Positions 1-5,151 of a stretch of DNA of 5,714 bases are shown here, piece after piece. Below the pieces are notes generated by a model. It saw only the letters and a program-made list of their open reading frames with translations, made no database searches and had not been told where the DNA came from. Position 1 is the first letter of the stretch. Every line of letters starts with the position of its first letter. Both the position numbers and the translations under genes were made by a program. The stretch covers positions 1-5,714 of the forward strand of contig JABIPD010000015.1 in assembly GCA_018698735.1 (NCBI GenBank), read 5' to 3'. The DNA is from Candidatus Jacksonbacteria bacterium (GTDB lineage: Bacteria; Patescibacteriota; Patescibacteriia; UBA9629; GWA2-43-13).

Positions 1-1763
1 ACCTTCGCGGTTGAAAGTTTTAATTTCTCGAACAATACAACACTCAACTGGCTTGGAGAATTTACATTAAACTCTTTACCAGCTAGTTTTATAATCTTTT
101 TTTCGATTGTTAAAAGCTTAGAGCTTAACTCTTCTCCCATTTTTTTCAGAAATTTTGAATCAAGCTTCACACCGTTTCTTTCTACTTTTGCCAAAACTTC
201 TACCAATGGCATTTCTATATCTTCTAACACTGTTTTTAAATGATCCTCTTTTATATCTTTTTTAAATATTTCATATAGCCGCCACGTATAGTCGGCATCT
301 TCGGCTGCGTATTCCGATACATCTTCTATTTCTACTTGGTCTAAAGACAACTGACCTTTCCCACGCTTGCCAATTAAATCCGAAATCGGAATCATCTGAT
401 GTTTGCACTCTACAAAGGCTAAATTATCTAAACTATAACTACGTGCATCTGGCCGAAGAATATATGCTGCTATCATCGTATCGAACGAACTGCCTTGTAC
501 ATGAATGTCGTGGTTTGCTAATACTGAAATATCATATTTAGCATTATGGGCAATTTTTTTTTGTTTTGGATTCTCTAAAATTCTTACAAGCTCTTTGTAA
601 TATTCTGGCCTATCGTCGCCAAGAAAAGGAATATAATACGCATCACCTGCTTTCCAACAGAAACTAGCACCAATCACCCGTGCCTGAAGTTTATTTAAAC
701 TCGTGGTTTCTGTATCAAATGCAAAAATCGGCTGTTTTGAAAGCTCTTCTAAAAATTCATTTATTTCTTTTTCTTCCCGTAGCAAATAATACCCCTTCGT
801 ACGAGGAATTTTTCTTCCGCCTTTTTCCTCTTCTTTTGTGTCTGTATTCTCTTTTGGTGCAAGATTTTCAAGAGAGCGTATTAAGGATCTAAATTCAAGT
901 TCGTGAAAAATGGCATGTGCAGCTTTTTGATCTGCTTTCTCCCATTCAGTATCTTCAAGTGAAAGGTTTACCGATACATCACATTTTATTGTTACAAGCT
1001 CTTTACTCATTTCAGCATCTTTTTTTCCGGTTTCAAGTTTTTTTGCGAGCCCTTTGCTTATGCCTTTTTCTTTTCGAGCGGCTTCGTCTGTTTCTTTTTC
1101 TAAAAATTCATACACCCCTTCTAATGTTTTGAATTCTTTTATTAAGTTAATAGCACCTTTTTCACCAATCCCAGCAACCCCAGGAATATTGTCAGATGGA
1201 TCCCCCCTCAATCCCTTATAATCTATCATCTGGTCTGGTACTAATTCGTATCTGTCTACAACAGCCGCTTCGTCGTAGGTAAACATTTCTTTTACTCCAT
1301 GTTTAAACGTATAGACACTTACGTGATCATCTACCAATTGCAAAGTATCTAAATCTCCTGTCAAAATAACAACCTCAGTCTCTGATTTAAATTTTTCTGA
1401 TAATGTACCAATAACATCATCTGCCTCAAAACCTTGAATCCCGATGGCTGGAATACCCAAAGCCTCGGAAATTTCTTTTACACGCGGAATTTGAGCATAC
1501 AGTTCGTCTGGCTTCTTCTCTCTATGGGCTTTATACTCTTTATACATCTTATTTCTAAAGGTAGGTCCTTTCTCATCGAATGTCATTACTGCATAGGTTG
1601 GTTTTACATCTTTTAATGCCTTCAGCAACGCCGAAGTAACGCCGTACACCGCGTTTACAACCTCTCCATCCTTCGTTTTCATGGTAGGTGGTATGGCGTG
1701 CCACGACCTGTGCAACAAAGCAAGCGCATCTACTACCAACAATTTTTTTCTTTTTTTAGCCAT
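1..1763 (-). CDS. polA: DNA polymerase I, N-terminal 587 residues (gene runs off the left edge)
   Basis: DNA polymerase I fills gaps and removes RNA primers in replication and repair. I translated the frame from ATG at 1763 and found no stop down to base 1. Residues 1-285 are the 5' nuclease: Asp12 in LLVVDALALLHRSWHA, the segment MTFDEKGPTFR, GFEADDVIGTL, ILTGDLDTLQL, and the helix-hairpin-helix RGDPSDNIPGVAGIGEKG (Asp188 and Asp191). Residues about 320-505 are the 3'-5' exonuclease with all motifs intact: Asp350/Glu352 in FDTET, Asn407/Asp411 in AHNAKYD, and Tyr485/Asp489 in YAAED. Proofreading is therefore probably active, whereas many PolA proteins have lost it. From about 515 the polymerase domain begins (VERNGVKLD, then NVNSPSQLSVVLFEKLKL). 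Roughly 300-350 residues, including the catalytic polymerase motifs A, B and C, lie outside the window. The start has GGAAGG (1778-1773) 9 nt upstream, and the N-terminus matches the family. The next gene rightward, tRNA-Cys, is divergent. Confidence 0.97.
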   Translation of the reverse strand, partial: MAKKRKKLLVVDALALLHRSWHAIPPTMKTKDGEVVNAVYGVTSALLKALKDVKPTYAVMTFDEKGPTFRNKMYKEYKAHREKKPDELYAQIPRVKEISEALGIPAIGIQGFEADDVIGTLSEKFKSETEVVILTGDLDTLQLVDDHVSVYTFKHGVKEMFTYDEAAVVDRYELVPDQMIDYKGLRGDPSDNIPGVAGIGEKGAINLIKEFKTLEGVYEFLEKETDEAARKEKGISKGLAKKLETGKKDAEMSKELVTIKCDVSVNLSLEDTEWEKADQKAAHAIFHELEFRSLIRSLENLAPKENTDTKEEEKGGRKIPRTKGYYLLREEKEINEFLEELSKQPIFAFDTETTSLNKLQARVIGASFCWKAGDAYYIPFLGDDRPEYYKELVRILENPKQKKIAHNAKYDISVLANHDIHVQGSSFDTMIAAYILRPDARSYSLDNLAFVECKHQMIPISDLIGKRGKGQLSLDQVEIEDVSEYAAEDADYTWRLYEIFKKDIKEDHLKTVLEDIEMPLVEVLAKVERNGVKLDSKFLKKMGEELSSKLLTIEKKIIKLAGKEFNVNSPSQLSVVLFEKLKLSTAK

Positions 1764-1873
1764 AGAAAAGCACCTTCCATTATACCTGGGTAGATGAAAT
1801 TTGAATAGTTGCGTTTTGGCCCTAAACTTGATACAGTTTATCTGTTTTCAGAAGAGATAATTGATGTATTTAA

Positions 1874-1944
<71 letters not shown>

Positions 1945-1957
1945 TATATATATCACA

Positions 1958-1993
1958 AAAAAACAACGGCTCATTGTGTGAGCCGTTGTTTTT
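1958..1993. terminator. Bidirectional intrinsic terminator between tRNA-Cys and the 3D gene
   Basis: AAACAACGGCTCA (1961-1973) is the exact reverse complement of 1979-1991 across a 5-nt loop, giving 13 perfect pairs that extend with A-T pairs on both sides. The hairpin is flanked by a run of A on the left and a run of T on the right, so it can terminate transcription in both directions. It lies 13 nt after the tRNA and 17 nt after the 3D gene stop, serving both convergent units. Confidence 0.93.
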
Positions 1994-2010
1994 ATTCTGT
2001 AAATAGGTAG

Positions 2011-2604
2011 TTATAATGTTTCTGTAATTTCTGGTTCTACTTCTGCTACAATCTCTACTTCAGTATATCGTTTTCCAAATGTTTTTGCCTCTGCCCGAGT
2101 TGGCATCCATACATCTACACGCCAGGTTCCGGTATATCTTCGGTTCATTCTATCTAATACCGTAAATACTTGGTCTCCAAATAAATCAGGAATTCTAACT
2201 TTCGTTCCAATAGGTAAATCGTTTGCTGCTACCATCCCCCAATGGACTACGTGTCCGCGAGCAGCTAAATAAGGAGTATCGTCTGTTTGGTCTACGGTAC
2301 TTGAATACGAAGTAATAGTCATGTACCTACTCCAAACAGTTCTATGTGCCTTTTGAATTTGAGGAGAAGTAATAGTAGTAGGGTCAAAATATGCAGAGGC
2401 AGCAGTTACTACCGAGTTCTTGGCAGGAAAAGCCTTACCTTTTAATGGAAAATCCATTGGACTTGGGGTCGAAATACTATCAACCTGAGCAAAAGTATAC
2501 TGCGGAAAAAACATTTGTGCAGAAAAAATGAGTACTGCAATAGCAAATCCAGCGCGAAAGCGCTTTTTTGTTTTTTGATAAGTTTTGTATGAAACTCGTT
2601 TCAT
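2011..2604 (-). CDS. Secreted 3D (Asp-Asp-Asp) domain protein
   Basis: This is a small exported protein ending in a 3D domain, the double-psi barrel fold found in cell-wall-active proteins such as the YocH/YabE group and related to MltA-type lytic transglycosylases. Counting from the ATG at 2604 (197 residues), a basic n-region (MKRVSYKTYQKTKKRFR) is followed by a hydrophobic stretch at about 18-33 and a possible cleavage after TFA (about residue 39), which indicates Sec export. A Ser/Pro-rich linker leads to the 3D domain at about 95-186, starting MTITSYSSTVDQTDDTPY. The three aspartates are Asp129 (AANDLPIGT), Asp151 (VLDRMN) and Asp164 (RVDVWMP). The tail is acidic. The substrate is unknown; a role in peptidoglycan turnover is inferred from the family. 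The frame also opens with GTG at 2640 (12 more residues). I prefer 2604 because its signal peptide is canonical, but neither start has a clear Shine-Dalgarno. Confidence 0.9.
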   Translation of the reverse strand: MKRVSYKTYQKTKKRFRAGFAIAVLIFSAQMFFPQYTFAQVDSISTPSPMDFPLKGKAFPAKNSVVTAASAYFDPTTITSPQIQKAHRTVWSRYMTITSYSSTVDQTDDTPYLAARGHVVHWGMVAANDLPIGTKVRIPDLFGDQVFTVLDRMNRRYTGTWRVDVWMPTRAEAKTFGKRYTEVEIVAEVEPEITETL

Positions 2605-2766
2605 AGATTCAGGGGAACGGCATCGTGAGAACAATACCACGGCTCTTAATCTATAAATGCCCTGTTTAGCTATTCTGCGGCAGGTGGAAAGCTATATTTT
2701 TGGTCTAAAATATCAAATAAAATACCCGTTACCATAGAAGTTATGATTACGGGGTTATCCAAACCT
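2605..2766 (-). promoter_or_regulatory. Long structured 5' leader of the 3D gene
   Basis: The promoter at 2801-2773 predicts transcription from about 2766, leaving about 160 nt before the ATG at 2604 (about 125 nt before the alternative GTG at 2640). The leader holds a strong hairpin (2753-2725), a 7-bp AT hairpin (2713-2707 with 2700-2694), and a 21-codon open frame starting ATG at 2735 and ending TAG at 2670. It also holds an 8-nt segment (2655-2648) that can pair with the ATG region. This is far longer than a typical leader and suggests post-initiation control. I do not recognise a known riboswitch class in it. Confidence 0.5.
2725..2753 (-). other. Hairpin near the 5' end of the 3D transcript
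   Basis: Read on the minus strand, CCCGT pairs with ACGGG and, after one A-A mismatch, ATCATA pairs with TATGGT (one G-U), closing a 5-nt loop: 11 pairs in 29 nt. A T-rich but imperfect tract (TATTTTATTTGATATTTTAG) follows. It could be a weak terminator for read-through from queA, an attenuator, or a 5' stabilising stem-loop. The sequence does not decide between these. Confidence 0.6.
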
Positions 2767-2772
2767 ATTAGT

Positions 2773-2801
2773 ATTATAGCGCACTTTCATGCAAAAGTCA
2801 A
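2773..2801 (-). promoter_or_regulatory. Near-consensus sigma-70 promoter of the 3D gene
   Basis: On the minus strand, TTGACT (2801-2796) is followed by 17 nt and a perfect TATAAT (2778-2773), 11 of 12 matches to consensus. The predicted start is about 2766. The -35 begins 7 nt after the queA stop, so the 3D gene has its own strong transcription unit even though queA transcripts could also read into it. Confidence 0.88.
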
Positions 2802-2807
2802 TGCTTT

Positions 2808-3842
2808 TTACCTCAAAAACATGGCATCTCCAAAGGAGAAAAACCTATACTTTTTCTTTACTGCCTCTTTATAGCACAATAAAGCTTCTTCTCTCCCGAC
2901 AAAAGCAGAAACAAGAGCAAGAAGCGTAGATTTAGGAAGATGAAAATTCGTAATTAAAGCATCTATAACCTTAAAGTCATATCCAGGAGTAATAAATATA
3001 TTTACCTCACCAACCCACCCTTCCCCGCTAAGAACGGCTTCGTATGCGCCCTCCAGAGCTCGTGTGGTGGTTGTACCAACAGCTACAATACAATTGCCAG
3101 CTATTTTAGCATTTTTAATTACACGGGCAGTATGTGGCGGTATCTTCACATACTCTGCATGCATAACGTGATCTTTCAATTTTTCTGTTTTAACAGGCAA
3201 AAAAGTACCTATTCCTACATGAAGTATTATATCTACTATTGTAACTCCCTTCTCCTCTATTTTCTTAATTAACTCAGGAGTAAAATGCATGCCTGCCGTT
3301 GGAGCTGCTACAGAACCACTTTGTTTAGCATATATTGTTTGATACCTTTTTCTTAACTCATTTTCAGATAGCGTAGAATCTATATATGGCGGTATAGGTG
3401 TAGAACCCAACTTTTTAACAAATTCTGGCAAATCGTTACTATATTCACCGAAATCTAGCTCCCATTCTTGAGATGCTTTATCACCGCAAAAAAGAGTCGC
3501 ATGAGGAATACTCTTTGAATTAAATGTGACTTTTTCTCCATCTTTCACTTTCCCGCCAACTAAACACTTCCAAAAAGTATCGGTAATCGGGTGCAGTAAT
3601 AAAATCTCTACTTTCCCGCCGGTTTTCTTTTTGCCAAATATTCTAGCCGGGAAAACCTTACTCGTATTTCTAACCAAAACGTCTCCCGGATTTAAATAAT
3701 CTATAATATTATAAAAATGCTTATGCTCCTCTTTCTTTATTTCTTTATTTAAAACAAAAAGCCTCGCATGATCGCGGGGTTCTGTAGGCTCTTGAGCAAT
3801 TAACTCTTTCGGTAAATTATAATCAAAATCTGAAACATTCAT
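2808..3842 (-). CDS. queA: S-adenosylmethionine:tRNA ribosyltransferase-isomerase
   Basis: QueA transfers and isomerises the ribose of S-adenosylmethionine onto 7-aminomethyl-7-deazaguanine at position 34 of tRNAs with GUN anticodons (Tyr, His, Asn, Asp), forming epoxyqueuosine in the cytoplasm. The 344 residues match the usual family length and are collinear throughout. Hallmarks are the N-terminus VSDFDYNLPKELIAQEPTEP (3-22), GDVLVRNTSKVFPARIFG (53-70), TGGKVEILLL (74-83), and the signature SGSVAAPTAGMHFTPE (175-190). Further on come LHVGIGTFLPV (207-217), VAVGTTTTRALE (253-264), LITNFHLPKSTLL (296-308), and the C-terminal YRFFSFGDAMFL. The ATG start lies 11 nt after the ruvB stop with no strong Shine-Dalgarno, so it is probably translated from the ruvB transcript. 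The ruvB-queA order also occurs in Firmicutes. No other queuosine gene is in the window. The tRNA-Cys nearby is not a substrate by its anticodon. Confidence 0.98.
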   Translation of the reverse strand: MNVSDFDYNLPKELIAQEPTEPRDHARLFVLNKEIKKEEHKHFYNIIDYLNPGDVLVRNTSKVFPARIFGKKKTGGKVEILLLHPITDTFWKCLVGGKVKDGEKVTFNSKSIPHATLFCGDKASQEWELDFGEYSNDLPEFVKKLGSTPIPPYIDSTLSENELRKRYQTIYAKQSGSVAAPTAGMHFTPELIKKIEEKGVTIVDIILHVGIGTFLPVKTEKLKDHVMHAEYVKIPPHTARVIKNAKIAGNCIVAVGTTTTRALEGAYEAVLSGEGWVGEVNIFITPGYDFKVIDALITNFHLPKSTLLALVSAFVGREEALLCYKEAVKKKYRFFSFGDAMFLR

Positions 3843-3853
3843 ATCAACCGATA

Positions 3854-4867
3854 CTATAGCATTCCTTTAGGAATTTCAACTCCCAAGTGCTGATATGCGG
3901 ACTGTGTTGCAACCCGCCCTCGTGGAGTTCTGTGCAAAAATCCTATTTGCATAAGAAATGGCTCGTACATATCCTCTATTGTTGCCTCCTCTTCGCCTGT
4001 TGCCGCAGCGATTGTTCCAACCCCCACTGGTCCGCCATGAAATTTTTCTATTATAGCTGCAAGAATTTTACGATCAACTGAATCAAGTCCCATATTATCT
4101 ACCTCTAATCTATCAAGCCCTTCAAAGGTGAACTTTTGAGAAACATTACCATCCCCCATTACCTGACAATAATCTCGTACACGCTTTAAGAGCCTGTTTG
4201 CAATACGAGGAGTTCTCCTGCCTCTTTTAGCAATCTCTTGTGCTGCTTCTGGCTCTATTGCAACAGACAAAATTTGAGCTGCTCTCTCTACTATCTGCTG
4301 AATTTCGTTTTCTGCATAAAAATCTAAATGAAACGTACTTCCAAATCTGTCTCGTAAAGGCGCAGAAAGAAGACTAGCTCGTGTAGTTGCCCCTATAAGC
4401 GTAAATTTAGGAAGGTCTATTTTAACCGTACGAGCAGACGGGCCTTTTCCAACAATAATATCTAAACAATAATCCTCCATCGCTGGATACAACACTTCTT
4501 CTATAAGCCGGTTAAGCCTATGAATTTCGTCGATAAATAAAATTTCGCCATCTTGTAAATTTGTAAGGATCGCTGCCAAATCTCCGGCTTTCTCGATTGC
4601 AGGACCACTTGTAACCCTTATGTTACTGCCTGTTTCGTTGGCAATAATATGTGCTAGCGTTGTTTTACCAAGCCCTGGCGGGCCATACAACAGTACATGT
4701 TCGAGCGATTCATTCCTAAGTTTTGCAGCATCTATAAAAATACGAATATTGTCTTTTATTCGCGATTGGCCGATATATTCTTCCAGCTTCTTAGGACGCA
4801 ATGAGTTCTCGAACCCAACATCTTCAGGCGTGCTATCTGGTACTATAACTCTCTCCATAAGCATCAT
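3854..4867 (-). CDS. ruvB: Holliday junction branch-migration motor RuvB
   Basis: RuvB is the hexameric AAA+ DNA motor that, with RuvA, drives branch migration of Holliday junctions in recombinational repair. The 337 residues are full length. Residues 23-33 carry the RuvB opening LRPKKLEEYIG. Walker A is GPPGLGKTT (62-70, Lys68) and Walker B is ILFIDEIH (109-116, Asp113/Glu114). Sensor 1 is in GATTRASLLSAPLRDRFG (159-176), which holds the arginine finger (Arg174 by alignment with E. coli), and sensor 2 is Arg221 in RRTPRIANRLL. The C-terminal winged helix contains GFLHRTPRGRVAT (309-321). All catalytic positions are intact. The start at 4867 is supported by AAGGAG (4883-4878) at 10 nt; ATGs at 4864 and 4858 are further away. 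It is first in an operon with queA; ruvA and ruvC are not in view. The upstream region holds a candidate promoter overlapped by inverted TTGGCT repeats. Confidence 0.98.
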   Translation of the reverse strand: MMLMERVIVPDSTPEDVGFENSLRPKKLEEYIGQSRIKDNIRIFIDAAKLRNESLEHVLLYGPPGLGKTTLAHIIANETGSNIRVTSGPAIEKAGDLAAILTNLQDGEILFIDEIHRLNRLIEEVLYPAMEDYCLDIIVGKGPSARTVKIDLPKFTLIGATTRASLLSAPLRDRFGSTFHLDFYAENEIQQIVERAAQILSVAIEPEAAQEIAKRGRRTPRIANRLLKRVRDYCQVMGDGNVSQKFTFEGLDRLEVDNMGLDSVDRKILAAIIEKFHGGPVGVGTIAAATGEEEATIEDMYEPFLMQIGFLHRTPRGRVATQSAYQHLGVEIPKGML

Positions 4868-4882
4868 TATTAATCATCTCCT

Positions 4883-4894
4883 TATGCTAGCATA
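4883..4894. repeat. 12-bp perfect palindrome at the predicted ruvB transcript start
   Basis: TATGCTAGCATA reads the same on both strands. It sits at the predicted transcription start (about 4891) and its last base touches the AAGGAG ribosome-binding site of ruvB. It could be a repressor site or form a short RNA hairpin next to the Shine-Dalgarno. It could also be chance in AT-rich DNA. Confidence 0.4.
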
Positions 4895-4897
4895 GCC

Positions 4898-4926
4898 ATT
4901 TTATTAACACAATTTTGGCTAAACAA
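4898..4926 (-). promoter_or_regulatory. Candidate sigma-70 promoter of ruvB-queA
   Basis: On the minus strand, TTGTTT (4926-4921) is followed by exactly 17 nt and TAAAAT (4903-4898), with 3/6 and 5/6 matches. The predicted start is about 4891, giving a leader of about 24 nt that contains AAGGAG at proper spacing. A rival -10, TATAAT at 4987-4982 on the same strand, has a poor -35 (AGAGAA) and would give a leader of about 108 nt. Confidence 0.5.
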
Positions 4927-4951
4927 AGCATTTTTGGCTCTACTTAGCCAA
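4915..4951. repeat. TTGGCT half-sites upstream of ruvB, possible operator
   Basis: TTGGCTAA (4915-4922) and its exact inverse TTAGCCAA (4944-4951) are arms of an 8-bp inverted repeat with a 21-nt centre. A third direct copy, TTGGCT, lies at 4934-4939, 19 nt from the first. The left arm overlaps the -35 of the candidate ruvB promoter and the right arm ends 6 nt before the -35 of the divergent RNA gene, so a bound protein could affect both. The binding protein is unknown. Confidence 0.45.
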
Positions 4952-4957
4952 CCTTCC

Positions 4958-4986
4958 TTGACAAGTTCCCTTTGCCATGTTATTAT
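4958..4986 (+). promoter_or_regulatory. Near-consensus sigma-70 promoter of the structured RNA
   Basis: TTGACA (4958-4963), a 17-nt spacer, and TATTAT (4981-4986) match the consensus at 11 of 12 positions. The predicted start is about 4993. No plus-strand protein gene follows; the only thing downstream is the large folded segment at 5011-5130, so this promoter is the main argument that the segment is an RNA gene. Confidence 0.88.
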
Positions 4987-4992
4987 AGCTCG

Positions 4993-5134
4993 TTTTCCAG
5001 GGTGTTCTCTAAAAAACCAGAACAATCTCTAGACACGACAAGCATGGGGATTGCGATAAAGGATTCTCTGGGCTCCGGCTCAGAAACACCTTAGCGTAAT
5101 TCTCTTGTCTAGAGATTGTTCTGGTTTTTTGTTT
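4993..5134 (+). ncRNA. Structured small RNA of unknown family, possibly 6S-like
   Basis: An RNA of about 140 nt follows a strong promoter and folds into one long rod. The closing stem is 25 perfect pairs (5011-5035 with 5106-5130). A one-sided bulge follows (5036-5045 opposite 5105). Next come 10 pairs (5046-5055 with 5095-5104), then AAGG/CCTT (5059-5062 with 5089-5092). After a 4x4 internal loop, 7 pairs (5067-5073 with 5078-5084) are capped by the stable tetraloop C(UCCG)G. Four G-U pairs would be C-A mismatches on the other strand, which supports the plus strand. The 3' end GGTTTTTTGTTT is terminator-like. The rod plus bulge recalls 6S RNA, the RNA-polymerase-binding promoter mimic, but the bulge is nearly closed on its 3' side and the RNA is short. 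It is not SRP RNA (no GGAA-capped hairpin of that type), tmRNA or RNase P RNA. Function is unassigned. Confidence 0.8.
5106..5134 (+). terminator. 3' end of the structured RNA: stem arm plus T tract
   Basis: The 3' arm of the 25-bp stem ends in CTGG followed by TTTTTT, then GTTT. This can act as an intrinsic terminator for the RNA. The mirror arm (5011-5020, AAAAAACCAG) gives the same T6 tract on the minus strand and may also stop transcripts from the VanW gene, whose stop lies about 20 nt to the right. No other terminator for that gene is visible. Confidence 0.6.
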
Positions 5135-5151
5135 GGCAAGCTATTGGGGTG

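Noticed and set aside
680..1616. Plus-strand open frames at 680-892, 917-1132 and 1434-1616
   Set aside because: They are antisense to the well-conserved polA frame and have no ribosome-binding site or recognisable protein.
1779..1784. Perfect TATAAT on the minus strand just upstream of polA
   Set aside because: It would start transcription at about 1772, inside the GGAAGG ribosome-binding site, and the 17-nt-spaced -35 (TATTCA) is poor. The real polA promoter is not clear to me.
1828..1861. tRNA-Cys promoter built from TTGATA (1828) and GATAAT (1856)
   Set aside because: The 22-nt spacer is too long for sigma-70. The -10 alone is plausible but not enough to report.
3887..4895. Plus-strand open frames at 3887-4081 and 4620-4895
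   Set aside because: They are antisense shadows of ruvB, whose motifs are unambiguous.
5044..5094. 16-codon open frame inside the structured RNA (ATG at 5044, TAG at 5092)
   Set aside because: It has no Shine-Dalgarno, starts in a bulge, and runs through the helices; RNA structure explains the sequence better.
5011..5130. Miniature inverted-repeat transposable element with 25-bp terminal repeats
   Set aside because: No target-site duplication flanks the arms (CTCT against GTTT), a strong promoter is positioned just outside, and the interior folds into further helices with G-U pairs, which fits an RNA gene better. A genome-wide search for other copies would settle it.
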